Notes: generated by a model from the letters alone, not told the origin. Counted from the first letter of the stretch, positions 27,883 through 36,377 are shown. The stretch is DNA of 57,874 nt from an uncultured Selenomonadales bacterium (GCA_946407015.1 CAMJML010000021.1:1-57874); one strand, 5' to 3'. A program made the numbers and translations.

Positions 27883-28581
27883 ATGAGTGAAAAAGGGGTT
27901 CAAGAAGTGCAGTATCTAAAGAATATTCCGGTCTTTTGCAACTTGCCAGAGGAACAATTGCTCAAGATCCATCAGAATACCATAGAGCGCCAGTATCGCA
28001 AAGGAACGGTTATTTTTATCGAGGGTGATCCGGGAAAAGGTTTTCATTACGTGAAATCCGGCAAAGTGAAGATTGTCAAGATGGCTGATGATGGCCGTGA
28101 GCACATTATTAAGATTATGGGCGCCGGAGAGATCTTTGCCGAGGTGCTGCTGTTTAATAACCGCCCTTATCCGGCGACAGCGATTGCGGTGGAAGATTCC
28201 TGCATTGGCTTGATTCATAATCTTGATCTTGAAAAGTTGATCTTACAGAACAATGAATTGGCGTTACAGCTGATTAAGGCGCTTAGCCAACGCTTGCTGT
28301 ATGCCCAGCAAAAAATCAAGAATCTTGCGCTGCATGACGTCATGGCCAGGACAGCGGAAATTTTATTGCGCTTATCTGCTGAGCATGGGCGAAAAAAAGC
28401 CAATGGACATATTGAAGTCAGTATTGATTTATCGCGGCAGGATTTGGCCAGTCTGGTGGGGACGACCCGGGAAACGGTCACCAGGACATTGAGCACGCTT
28501 AAAAAAGAGCAGGTTATTGATTTTAATGGGCAGAAGGTTATTATTTGCGATGAGGCGGCTTTGAAGCGGCTGACGTCGTAG
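27883..28581 (+). CDS. CRP/FNR-family regulator, probable HcpR
   Basis: A 232-residue transcription regulator with an N-terminal cyclic-nucleotide-binding fold (about 10-130), a long dimerisation helix and a C-terminal winged helix-turn-helix (about 175-220). The recognition helix reads RETVTRTL; CRP has RETVGRIL, and the arginine, glutamate and second arginine that contact the GTGA half-site are kept. The four N-terminal cysteines of FNR are absent, so no 4Fe-4S cluster is expected. The gene faces hcp, and a TGTGA-N6-TCACA site lies in front of hcp, so an HcpR role, sensing nitric oxide or nitrosative stress, is likely but inferred. Confidence 0.85.
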   Translation: MSEKGVQEVQYLKNIPVFCNLPEEQLLKIHQNTIERQYRKGTVIFIEGDPGKGFHYVKSGKVKIVKMADDGREHIIKIMGAGEIFAEVLLFNNRPYPATAIAVEDSCIGLIHNLDLEKLILQNNELALQLIKALSQRLLYAQQKIKNLALHDVMARTAEILLRLSAEHGRKKANGHIEVSIDLSRQDLASLVGTTRETVTRTLSTLKKEQVIDFNGQKVIICDEAALKRLTS

Positions 28582-28623
28582 CGATTTGAGCGGGCTTGGC
28601 TGTGTTTTTGTTCGCCTCAGCAA

Positions 28624-28729
28624 GGGCGGCAGGGACATCCGCCGCTACGGACGTTCCTGCCGCCGTTACCGGCAGCTTAGCTGCCGGCGGCTGTGGTCAC
28701 AAGTCCCGCGGCGGAAATCCCTGCCGCCC
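28624..28729. repeat. GC-rich palindromic element with 12-bp terminal inverted repeats
   Basis: GGGCGGCAGGGA at 28624-28635 is exactly complementary to 28718-28729, so the 106-base unit has perfect 12-bp ends. Inside, 28625-28636 can also pair with 28653-28664 (12 bp, one G-T pair) with a further 4-bp stem nested in the loop, and 28669-28676 pairs with 28680-28687. It sits after the regulator gene and before its terminator. It looks like a REP- or MITE-type repeat; no transposase is present and I see no second copy here. Confidence 0.6.
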
Positions 28730-28783
28730 GGTATGCCAGCTCTCTTGGAGTTAAGTATCATGATTGTCTTTTCCTATGAAGAG

Positions 28784-28810
28784 AAGCCCGCAGGCGGGCT
28801 TTTAATTTTT
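28784..28810 (+). terminator. Intrinsic terminator after the CRP/FNR gene
   Basis: An 8-bp GC-rich stem (28784-28791 with 28794-28801) with a 2-base loop is followed by a T-rich run. It lies about 200 bases after the stop codon, with the palindromic element in between. Confidence 0.65.
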
Positions 28811-28837
28811 TATGAGAGTACTTTTAATACAAAAAGG

Positions 28838-28871
28838 AACAGCGGTTTGAACAAATGTTCAAACCGCTGTT
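28838..28871 (-). terminator. Intrinsic terminator of hcp
   Basis: A perfect 15-bp stem (28838-28852 with 28857-28871) is followed on the minus strand by five T residues, 24 bases beyond the hcp stop. Confidence 0.85.
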
Positions 28872-28894
28872 GTTATGAGGGGAGAAATTGGGGA

Positions 28895-30193
28895 TTAGCC
28901 AAGAATCGCTTTCAAATCTTCATCAACTGTTGTGATTGGGCGCAAGCCAAAGGTTTCGTTGAGCACTTTAAATACGCCCGGTGTCACAAAGGCTGGTGCG
29001 GATGGACCTAAACGGATATTTTTAATGCCAAGATGCAGTAAGGTGAGCAGGATGGCAACCGCTTTTTGCTCATACCAGGAGAGGATCAGGTTGAGTGGCA
29101 GGTCGTTGACGCCGCACTGGAATACTTTAGACAGGGCTAGAGCCACTTGGATACCGGAATAAGCATTGTTGCATTGTCCCATATCAATCAAGCGTGGAAT
29201 GCCGTCGATATCGCCTAAATCCAGGTGGTTGAAGCGGTATTTACCACAGGCAACCGTCAGGACAACACAATCTTTCGGCAGTTTTTCCACGATCTCGGTG
29301 TAGTAATTACGGCCAGGTTTTGCACCGTCACAGCCGCCGATCAGGAAAAAGCGTTTGATTTTACCGGCTTTTACGGCTTCGACAATTTTGTCGGCCAGGC
29401 CTAAAATCGCGTTATGATGGAAACCGGTTGTCAAAGTATAGCTGCCTTCTTTATCCGCTAATGGCGCGGAGGCTTTCGCTTTGGCAATAACGGCTGAGAA
29501 ATCACGGCCTTCAATATGCTGTGAACCTTCCAGACCGGTTACGGTACGGGTAAAGATCCGGTCAGCATAGGTATTTTTATCGGTTAACGGCATCACACAG
29601 TTGGTGGTTACCACAATGGCGCCAGGGAATTCTTCAAATTCTTTGCGTTGGTTTTGCCAAGCCGTACCGTAATTACCTACCAAGTGCGGATATTTACGCA
29701 GTTCCGGATAAGCATGGGCAGGCAGCATTTCGCCATGGGTATAGATGTTGATGCCTGTGCCTTCGGTCTGCTGCAGCAGGGCTTCGAGGTCAAGGAAGTC
29801 ATGACCGGTAATTAAGATACCAGGGCCTTGTTTGGTTCCGGTAAAGACTTGAGCCGGACCGGGCTGGCCAAAACGGGAGATATGGGCTTCATCTAAGAGC
29901 TGCATCACCCGCAGGTTCATTTCACCGCATTTTAGAACCATTTCAATGTGGCGCTGCAGGTTGAAGTTTACATTGGTTAAAGTAAAGAATAAGGCATCGT
30001 GCATGAAAGCATCGACTTGCTCATCACGCTGACCCAGTTCGCGGGCATGATGGGCATAGGCAGCAATTCCTTTTAAGCCGAAAATCAATGTATCTTGTAA
30101 ACTGGCAATATCCTCATTTTTTCCACAGACGCCTACTTTAGTACAGCCAGTTCCACCGGCAGTTTGTTCACATTGGTAGCAAAACATACTCAT
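28895..30193 (-). CDS. hcp: Hybrid cluster protein, short (class III) form
   Basis: A 432-residue hybrid cluster protein, about 110 residues shorter than the common form. The N-terminal cysteines are Cys5, Cys8, Cys17 and Cys23 (C-X2-C-X8-C-X5-C), which fits a 4Fe-4S cluster, and the shortening with this spacing fits class III. Downstream, GFHHNAILG, GGCDGAKPGR, TVACGKYRF and GQCNNAYSG carry the hybrid-cluster ligands. These proteins reduce nitric oxide to nitrous oxide and may have peroxidase or hydroxylamine reductase activity. The promoter region has a CRP-type operator, and the facing CRP/FNR gene is the likely regulator. The ribosome binding site is AAGGAGG. Confidence 0.93.
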   Translation of the reverse strand: MSMFCYQCEQTAGGTGCTKVGVCGKNEDIASLQDTLIFGLKGIAAYAHHARELGQRDEQVDAFMHDALFFTLTNVNFNLQRHIEMVLKCGEMNLRVMQLLDEAHISRFGQPGPAQVFTGTKQGPGILITGHDFLDLEALLQQTEGTGINIYTHGEMLPAHAYPELRKYPHLVGNYGTAWQNQRKEFEEFPGAIVVTTNCVMPLTDKNTYADRIFTRTVTGLEGSQHIEGRDFSAVIAKAKASAPLADKEGSYTLTTGFHHNAILGLADKIVEAVKAGKIKRFFLIGGCDGAKPGRNYYTEIVEKLPKDCVVLTVACGKYRFNHLDLGDIDGIPRLIDMGQCNNAYSGIQVALALSKVFQCGVNDLPLNLILSWYEQKAVAILLTLLHLGIKNIRLGPSAPAFVTPGVFKVLNETFGLRPITTVDEDLKAILG

Positions 30194-30233
30194 GATTCAT
30201 TTCCTCCTTATTTTGTCGAGTGGATATGGTCTT

Positions 30234-30239
30234 ATTATA
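30234..30239 (-). promoter_or_regulatory. -10 element of hcp
   Basis: A perfect TATAAT on the minus strand. No good -35 lies 17 bases upstream (CAGCAC), which is typical of promoters that need an activator. The start of transcription would be near 30227. Confidence 0.7.
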
Positions 30240-30260
30240 GAGAAGCCTGCCGGGGCGTGC

Positions 30261-30276
30261 TGTGATATGGGTCACA
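30261..30276 (-). promoter_or_regulatory. CRP-type operator of hcp
   Basis: TGTGA-N6-TCACA, the exact E. coli CRP consensus, is centred at 30268.5. With the start of transcription at about 30227 the centre is at -41.5, the standard class II activator position. The likely binder is the CRP/FNR protein at 27883-28581. Confidence 0.75.
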
Positions 30277-30305
30277 CTGGTAAAAAAATTTACAAAAAAT
30301 ATAAA

Positions 30306-30331
30306 AAGGCCATTCCCGGGGGAATGGCCTT
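30306..30331 (-). terminator. Terminator of the 54-residue minus-strand gene
   Basis: A 12-bp stem (30306-30317 with 30320-30331, tight loop) is followed on the minus strand by a long T-rich run. Confidence 0.75.
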
Positions 30332-30347
30332 AAGAAAACCGCTGCAG

Positions 30348-30512
30348 TTAGTGCAGCACTTCTTCTGATGATTCAACTTCTTTGAGTTCCACGACATTGC
30401 TATAGGTAAGCGGCAACAGGCTGGCGACATCAAAATACGCATCCGCATAGTTTGAGCCGGTGACTAAACTGCCGGTATCTTTACCATCAAGAAAAACTTT
30501 GTAAGTTGGCAT
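30348..30512 (-). CDS. Small hypothetical protein, 54 residues
   Basis: This minus-strand frame starts with ATG eight bases after GGAG and encodes 54 residues: MPTYKVFLDGKDTGS, then a hydrophobic-acidic middle and a glutamate-rich end. No family is recognised. The ribosome binding site, the compact length and the terminator 17 bases beyond the stop make it a likely real gene. It lies 173 bases after the FtsA-like gene on the same strand and could share its transcript. The start resembles a short beta-strand pair, but no function follows from this. Confidence 0.6.
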   Translation of the reverse strand: MPTYKVFLDGKDTGSLVTGSNYADAYFDVASLLPLTYSNVVELKEVESSEEVLH

Positions 30513-30685
30513 AGGGCATCTCCTTCTACGAACATGAACTCGCGGCTTTTTTTGCCGTTAATCATAAGGTGCCCATTCTTCGCAAGAGTTATTTACCGGA
30601 TGCCGAACTCTGAAAATCCTTCTTTTGTAAATAGCGCGATCGGTTAAGGCTTCAGGCAATTCGAGCAATTAGCAAGTTCCGCAAT

Positions 30686-32815
30686 TTACTGGGAAATAAC
30701 AAGTTCCAAAGCATCGCCGCTTTTGACAATGGCGGTATATTCTGCCGGTCGCCCATTGAGCAGGATTTCAACTTTACTGCCGGCAGGCAAGGCACGGGGA
30801 TTAAAGTTTGCAGCCAGCAGTACATCACTGATCATTGGGTTTGGTTGTTCATGGCAGGTGAAAGTGATCGCACTATGATTGGGAGCCGGCATATCCGGTG
30901 TTGCCGGCTGACCGTTGAGCAGGACGGAAAAGCGGCGCGTCGGTACCTGACAGGGTTTGCTGTTGAACAGAATGGTAATAAACTGACCGGCTTCGTCGCC
31001 TAAGCCAAGCACTTCTCTTAGCGTGGGCTCGGTGCAAGGCTTGATTTCAATCCGGTCATGGGCGGCTATTGGGGTCGTGAGGACAGCCGGCTGATCATTG
31101 ACAGTCAAGGCCGGACAGCTGCTATATGTGCGTTCTGAGCCATTAATTTGATAATAATAATCTTGGGGGCGCGTATCAACGCCGGCAAGCTGCAGCACCG
31201 TCTCGAGGGAATCAGGCAGGGTACAGCAGACTTGGTCCCGGTCAGACAGCTTGGTACGAGCTTCGGCAGGGCGGTCATTTACGGTGACCTGGGGCTTGAT
31301 TTCAACCTTTGTTCCATTGAGGACAACCGGAAAAGCGTCGGGAATTTCGGCAACCTCACCGAGTTTGACGGTGGGATTGGTACCGTCGGTGCCGCGTTTG
31401 ACCAGGAGGCTGTCTCCTTCTTTAATCGGGAGATCAAACGTGGCTTTGGTGCCATTTAACTCAATGATACCGGCTGTTCCCAGTGAGCCGGCAATGAATT
31501 TGGTTTTGCCGTTGATTTTGAGGGTCATGCCTAAGCCGGGCTTGCCATGCAGGGTGCGAATATCAATGCCGGCGGCCAGCAGCGCATCGGCTACGGTCAG
31601 ATTGCCCAGGTTGAATAAATGCAAAGGCTGCTGATTTAAGGTTACATTAACGAAATTGAGCGTGCGGCTGGAGGCCAGTTTTAAAATACCCAGCGGGGTG
31701 ACCGAGTCCGGAGTTCTGAGCGAAGCCGGAATTTCCTCCAGTCCATCCGTCGTATCCGGTGTCCGGATGGCCACCCGCGCCGGCGGAATATCCAGCGCTT
31801 GGGCCAGGGCTTCCGGCAGCATAGGAGTTAACGATCCACCGCCTACCAGCAGGACGGCTTGGGGGATATTTTGATTCAGAGTCAAAATTTGGCCGGCAAT
31901 GGCTTGAGCCAGTTCAGCGACATTGGCTCCAATGGCCTCAATGATCTCTTTGGCCGGCACTTTGTGAGTGCAGCCCAGTACATCCCTGAAAGCCACTTTC
32001 TTTTGCTTGCCGATGCTTAACTGGCGTTTGACCGTTTCCGCGACATTAAAATCTAACAGATATTTCTGAGAGATCGCTTCGGTAATTTCATCACCGGCGC
32101 AAGGCACCATACCATAGGCAACCACAGAGCCGTCACGGGTAATGGCAACATCCGAGGTCCCTGCGCCGACATCGACCAGTACCAGGTTGAGATGACGCAT
32201 CGTGGGAGGAATCAAAACATTGATGGCGGCAATCGGCTCTAACGTCAAGGCTGCCATCTCAAGATCCGCTTGCTGCAAGGCGGACTGAATCGAGTCAATA
32301 ACCTGACGCGGCAAAAAGGTGGCAATGACTTCAATACGGGCTAGTTTGCCCTTTTGCCCAATCAATGTTTTCATGAGCGTCCCGTCCAGTGAAAAATGAA
32401 CAATGCTATAGCCGACACAGTAATACTGAGTCGGATCGGCTACGGCGTTTGAGGTCGCCAATTGATGCTGGGCCGACTGAATGGCGGCAAGCTCCAGAGC
32501 ACGCTCATCATCAGCAGTCAGGATGCCGCTGACTTCAATTTCAGCGGCCGATTTGATGGTGCAAAGCGCTCGTCCGGCGGCAGCAACAGCCACTTTCTTT
32601 AGGGGACCGGATTTTTCTTCCAGGCTGGCTTTGATGGCGGCCAATACTTTGGCGACTTCGGGAACATCGTGAATTTGACCGTCCAGCATGGCACGGGTAT
32701 GGTGTTCCAAACGTTCTGAGGCTAACAGCCGAATCCGCTGGTCGCTTTGTTCACCGACAAGACCGACTACACTACGAGTACCAATATCCAATGCAAATAA
32801 TAATTTTTTTTCCAT
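30686..32815 (-). CDS. FtsA-like ATPase with tandem beta-grasp-like tail
   Basis: A 709-residue protein. Residues 1 to about 390 form an FtsA/PilM-type actin-like ATPase: phosphate-1 motif LDIGTRSVVG, an SHS2-like insert, phosphate-2 motif LVDVGAGTSDVAI and adenosine motif LLVGGGSLTPML. E. coli FtsA is about 420 residues, so about 320 residues are extra. The tail repeats a pattern of a short helix (VADALLAAGI, LETVLQLAG, ISDVLLAANF) and a strand pair (ELNGTKATF, TVNDRPAEA, TVNDQPAVL, LLNGQPATP, LLNGRPAEY). This suggests four or five small beta-grasp-type modules. The ATG at 32815 has AAAGGAG. It is not next to ftsZ, so its role in division is uncertain. Confidence 0.75.
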   Translation of the reverse strand: MEKKLLFALDIGTRSVVGLVGEQSDQRIRLLASERLEHHTRAMLDGQIHDVPEVAKVLAAIKASLEEKSGPLKKVAVAAAGRALCTIKSAAEIEVSGILTADDERALELAAIQSAQHQLATSNAVADPTQYYCVGYSIVHFSLDGTLMKTLIGQKGKLARIEVIATFLPRQVIDSIQSALQQADLEMAALTLEPIAAINVLIPPTMRHLNLVLVDVGAGTSDVAITRDGSVVAYGMVPCAGDEITEAISQKYLLDFNVAETVKRQLSIGKQKKVAFRDVLGCTHKVPAKEIIEAIGANVAELAQAIAGQILTLNQNIPQAVLLVGGGSLTPMLPEALAQALDIPPARVAIRTPDTTDGLEEIPASLRTPDSVTPLGILKLASSRTLNFVNVTLNQQPLHLFNLGNLTVADALLAAGIDIRTLHGKPGLGMTLKINGKTKFIAGSLGTAGIIELNGTKATFDLPIKEGDSLLVKRGTDGTNPTVKLGEVAEIPDAFPVVLNGTKVEIKPQVTVNDRPAEARTKLSDRDQVCCTLPDSLETVLQLAGVDTRPQDYYYQINGSERTYSSCPALTVNDQPAVLTTPIAAHDRIEIKPCTEPTLREVLGLGDEAGQFITILFNSKPCQVPTRRFSVLLNGQPATPDMPAPNHSAITFTCHEQPNPMISDVLLAANFNPRALPAGSKVEILLNGRPAEYTAIVKSGDALELVISQ

Positions 32816-33147
32816 GGGCACTCCTTTGACTGATCGTAAAGTCACACTAGGCTTATCTGTTCAGGGATCAAGCCAACCCCTGGCTGAGAAGGCGAGAAAA
32901 GACTAAATAGTGTTTACTTCGCCAATTTCTGCTAATATCCTTTGTAGCGATCGGCAATTCCCTGGTGGAACTTCAAGCAAGTTTTAGCAAAAAAAGCATA
33001 CTATTTACCAAAGTTGTGCAAGGTAACGGCAAGCTGGGGTTTTGGGCAGTTTTGACAAAGACAATACCGGCCTCAGGCAGTTTGCTTCTATACTGGGATT
33101 AGTAAAACATGGTAAACTGTTATTGAACAAGCAAAAGGAGGCGCATC
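32816..33147. other. Divergent intergenic region
   Basis: About 330 bases lie between the divergent FtsA-like gene and the degV gene. No gene is visible. The plus strand has TTGACA at 33052-33057 and TATACT at 33089-33094, but they are 31 bases apart and do not form one promoter. Each could belong to a promoter with a weak partner. Confidence 0.4.
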
Positions 33148-33981
33148 ATGGCCAATATCCAGGTTGTCATTGACAGTACGGCTAATGTCTCGGCTGAAAT
33201 ATTGAATCACTATCCCAATCTGCATGTCGTCCCGCTGAAAGTGCTGCTGGGCAAGCAGGAGTGGCCGGAAGATGAGCTGCCTCCCGAGCGGCTGTTTGAA
33301 CTGGTGGCTCAAAGCGGGATTTACCCAACCACATCCCAGCCGTCCATCGGTGATTTTTTAGCATTATTTGAACAGCTGGCCGGTCAGGAGATTATTGTCA
33401 TTACGCTAGCCGGGGCGTTAAGCGGAACTGCGCAGGGAGCCAGGGCCGCTGCGCAAATGCTGGGCAGCCGCAGCATCCATATCCTGGACTCGGGGACCAC
33501 TGCCGTTGGCATGATTCGCCTGGCACAGACAGCGCTGAAGCTTGCCGAACGCGGTAAGACGGCGGCTGAGATTGTACCGCAACTGGAGAGAATGGCCAAA
33601 GGCATGCATACACTGTTTGTCCCGCGTACGCTGGAGTATCTGCATAAGGGTGGGCGTATTGGCGGGGCGGCGGCGTTATTTGGCGCAATTTTGCAGATCA
33701 AGCCGGTGCTGTGCCTGGTGGAGGGGCAGGTTCAGGTGCTGGATAAAGTCCGGACACACCCGAAAGCCCTGGCGCGCATGCTGGATGAATTGAAACAATA
33801 TCCGCGTTTGCAGCATATCGGCCTGGTGCAGAATGACGCTATGGCGGAAGCGGAAGCATTAAGTCGGCAAATACGGGAATTATATCCTTATACAGCCTTT
33901 TCGATAACAAATATTGGAGCTGTCCTTGGCGCCCACTTGGGGCCCGGGATTGTTGGCTTGGTTTTTCAGGAAGAAGTATAG
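33148..33981 (+). CDS. fakB: DegV family fatty-acid-binding protein (FakB)
   Basis: A 277-residue DegV protein. It holds a fatty acid in a buried pocket and presents the carboxyl group to the kinase FakA for phosphorylation. The N-terminal VVIDSTANVS and the motif PTTSQPSIGDF (about 62-72) are typical, as is TLAGALSGTAQ. An AAAAGGAGG site precedes the ATG. The FakA gene begins 15 bases after the stop, so the two form the fatty acid kinase pair used to take up and activate exogenous fatty acids. Confidence 0.88.
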   Translation: MANIQVVIDSTANVSAEILNHYPNLHVVPLKVLLGKQEWPEDELPPERLFELVAQSGIYPTTSQPSIGDFLALFEQLAGQEIIVITLAGALSGTAQGARAAAQMLGSRSIHILDSGTTAVGMIRLAQTALKLAERGKTAAEIVPQLERMAKGMHTLFVPRTLEYLHKGGRIGGAAALFGAILQIKPVLCLVEGQVQVLDKVRTHPKALARMLDELKQYPRLQHIGLVQNDAMAEAEALSRQIRELYPYTAFSITNIGAVLGAHLGPGIVGLVFQEEV

Positions 33982-33996
33982 ATCAGGGGTGAGGTT

Positions 33997-35601
33997 ATGG
34001 CTGGCAGTAAAGAACTCATCACAGGCGGCGATTTACGGCGAATGATTGCCGGGGCATACAATAAATTTCTCCTCGAGCATGAAGGCATCAATCAATTGAA
34101 CGTTTTTCCGGTTCCGGACGGTGATACCGGCACTAATATGCTGCTCACGTTAGGGGCTGTGGCGCGGGCTGTGGCTGAGGCTCCAGAGCGGGGCATCGGC
34201 AGCCTGAGCAAGCGGGCGGCCGATAGTGCCATTATGGGGGCCAGAGGCAATTCCGGGGTGATTCTGGCGCAAATTTTTCGCGGGCTTGCCCGTGGCTTGC
34301 TTGGCAAAGATCAGGCCGGCTCAGCCGAAGTGGGCAAGGCTTTTCAGTACGGAGTGCTCTATGCATACCGGGCTGTGGCCAAACCGGTTGAAGGCACCAT
34401 TTTAACGGTGGCCAAAGGCATTGCCAAAGGAACCAGACGTGCGGTTCGTGAGGGGCTGCCGTTTTATGATATTCTGGATCAAGCCATTCAAGCCGGTGAA
34501 AGCGAGCTGGCGCGGACACCGGAACTCTTACCGGCTTTAAAAGCAGCCGGGGTGGTGGATGCCGGCGGCCGGGGACTGATTGTCTTTCTCAGAGGCTGCC
34601 TGGAAGGCCTGGGCGGAGTTTATGCAGGGCCGGAAGCCGATGTTGACCGGACTTTGCGCTCCATTGTACCGACTGTTGATTTTGAAATTGCCAGACCCTA
34701 TTGCACCGAATTTATTATTAAAAGCCATAACATTAGCCAGGCTGAGGCCAGAAGAAAACTGGAAAGCCAGGGAGATTCCCTGGTAGTAGCGGAAGGCTCG
34801 GATGTCCTCAAAATCCATATCCATACCGACCATCCAGGGGCTGTGTTGGAGTCAGCCCTTACCTGGGGAACGCTGCATCAGATTAAAATTGACAATATGG
34901 CCGATCAGCACCGCAGTGTACTGGAGGAGCCTGTCCAAGGAAAGACTAAAGTGGCGGTGGTCAGTGTGGCAGGCGGGGAAGGCATTACCGATATTATGAA
35001 GCAATTAGGGGCCGCCATCGTCATCGCCGGCGGACAGAGCATGAATCCGGCGGTGGAGGATTTTGTGGATGCGATCCATAGCGGCATCGCCGATCAATAC
35101 ATTATTTTGCCGAATAACAACAACATTGTCCTGGCTGCCGCACAAGTCAAGAAGCTGGTCGGGGAGCGGGCCGAAGTGGTTCCGACGGTGAATATTCCGC
35201 AGGGCTTGGCCGCGCTCATTGCTTTTGCACCCGAAAAAAGCCTGGCTGAAAATGTGGCTGCCATGAACAGCCGCCTGTCGACTGTCCAATCCGGCGCGGT
35301 GACTATGGCTGTCCGGGATTGCATGGTTGGCGACTGCCAGGTTGCAGCCGGCTCTTATATCGGTGTGGCCGATCATGAGGTGGTCGTTTTTGCTGAGACG
35401 GCCGGGGAAACCCTGGTCCAATTGCTGCAGCACATGATCCGGCCGGAGCACGAAGTAGTCAGCCTCTATTATGGGGCGGACTTAACCTGGGAACAGGCCC
35501 ATGATATTGTGGCCCAACTGACTTCCAAGCTGGGTCCGGTAGCGGTTGAGCTCTATTTCGGCGGGCAGCCGCACTATCATTTCCTGGTGAGTCTTGAATA
35601 A
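33997..35601 (+). CDS. fakA: Fatty acid kinase FakA (DAK2 domain)
   Basis: A 534-residue protein with an N-terminal DhaL/DAK2 kinase domain (about 10-205), carrying the ATP/Mg motif PVPDGDTGTNM (about 41-51) and the GARGNSGVILAQIFRG loop. A middle domain and a C-terminal DegV-like domain (from about 310) follow. FakA phosphorylates FakB-bound fatty acids to acyl-phosphates for phospholipid synthesis. It directly follows fakB. A strong terminator lies after the stop. Confidence 0.9.
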   Translation: MAGSKELITGGDLRRMIAGAYNKFLLEHEGINQLNVFPVPDGDTGTNMLLTLGAVARAVAEAPERGIGSLSKRAADSAIMGARGNSGVILAQIFRGLARGLLGKDQAGSAEVGKAFQYGVLYAYRAVAKPVEGTILTVAKGIAKGTRRAVREGLPFYDILDQAIQAGESELARTPELLPALKAAGVVDAGGRGLIVFLRGCLEGLGGVYAGPEADVDRTLRSIVPTVDFEIARPYCTEFIIKSHNISQAEARRKLESQGDSLVVAEGSDVLKIHIHTDHPGAVLESALTWGTLHQIKIDNMADQHRSVLEEPVQGKTKVAVVSVAGGEGITDIMKQLGAAIVIAGGQSMNPAVEDFVDAIHSGIADQYIILPNNNNIVLAAAQVKKLVGERAEVVPTVNIPQGLAALIAFAPEKSLAENVAAMNSRLSTVQSGAVTMAVRDCMVGDCQVAAGSYIGVADHEVVVFAETAGETLVQLLQHMIRPEHEVVSLYYGADLTWEQAHDIVAQLTSKLGPVAVELYFGGQPHYHFLVSLE

Positions 35602-35609
35602 CCGCAGCT

Positions 35610-35643
35610 TTTCAGGTGGAGGCAGCTCCATCTGAAATTTTTT
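35610..35643 (+). terminator. Intrinsic terminator of fakBA
   Basis: A 12-bp stem with one G-T pair (35610-35621 with 35626-35637) is followed by six T residues. Confidence 0.85.
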
Positions 35644-35713
35644 GCAACGAGTGCAATCGAACACATGCGATCCCGGATCATGCAGGAAGCGTGTGCGCTA
35701 AGGAGGAATACCT

Positions 35714-36358
35714 GTGCTTACTGCTTTAACGATAAAAGATTTTTTTGGCCGGATGGCGGCCGAACCGCCACCGGGAGGGGGAAGTGCCGCCGCCCTAGCC
35801 GGTTTGATGGGAGTCAGTCTGATGAAAATGGCGGCCCAGGTATCCGGCAAACACTTTCCCGAACAAACCGGCAGGCTGGCTGCCGGGCAGTGCGAGTTGG
35901 ACAAGCTCCATGCAACGTTCTTACGGCTGATTGATGAAGATGCGCAGGTGCTGGCCGAAGTACTGCCGGTTTTATCCCGGCCCGATGCGGACCGGGAGCC
36001 CGGCTTGCTGAAGGACGCGGTGCGTCAGGCCATTGAGGTTCCGCTCCATATTGCCCGCAGCAGCCTGGACAGCCTGGAAATTGCCCAGGACTTGCTGACG
36101 CTGGCAGCCGAGCATGTGATCGGCGATCTGATGCTGGGGGCGATTTCCTGCCATACGGCACTCAGTGGAGCTTTGCTGATGATAGCCCTCAACTTGCCGC
36201 TTTTACAGGAAGACAGCCTGCAAGCACATTTCAGCAGTCAGGCAGCCGCCCTTAAGTCTGCGGGCGACCAGGTACTGGCCGGGATGCAGCAAGCCGTTTA
36301 TCAAAAGCAGGCTTATCAGCTCCTGGACGTGAATCAAAAAACAGCGTATGGCTCTTGA
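35714..36358 (+). CDS. Cyclodeaminase/cyclohydrolase family protein
   Basis: A 214-residue helical protein of the formiminotetrahydrofolate cyclodeaminase family (FTCD_C, FchA). The glycine-rich N-terminal loop PPPGGGSAAALAG (residues 18-30) is the folate-site signature. Members convert 5-formimino-THF to 5,10-methenyl-THF, or act as cyclohydrolases. The formiminotransferase half is absent, as usual in bacteria, and no histidine or purine degradation gene lies nearby. It starts with GTG after AAGGAGG. The stop codon falls inside the terminator hairpin. Confidence 0.83.
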   Translation: MLTALTIKDFFGRMAAEPPPGGGSAAALAGLMGVSLMKMAAQVSGKHFPEQTGRLAAGQCELDKLHATFLRLIDEDAQVLAEVLPVLSRPDADREPGLLKDAVRQAIEVPLHIARSSLDSLEIAQDLLTLAAEHVIGDLMLGAISCHTALSGALLMIALNLPLLQEDSLQAHFSSQAAALKSAGDQVLAGMQQAVYQKQAYQLLDVNQKTAYGS

Positions 36359-36377
36359 AGAGTCATACGCTGTTTTT
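36336..36377. terminator. Bidirectional terminator overlapping the cyclodeaminase stop
   Basis: A long stem (about 36336-36354 with 36360-36377, one G-T pair) has A residues on one side and T residues on the other. It serves the cyclodeaminase-type gene and the convergent SDR gene. Confidence 0.8.

Noticed and set aside
28586-29011. 141-residue open frame across the palindromic element
   Set aside because: It crosses two terminators and runs into the antisense side of hcp; the product is arginine-rich and looks like a shadow of the repeats.
33052-33094. TTGACA and TATACT as one promoter for fakB
   Set aside because: The two hexamers are 31 bases apart, far outside the 16-18 range.
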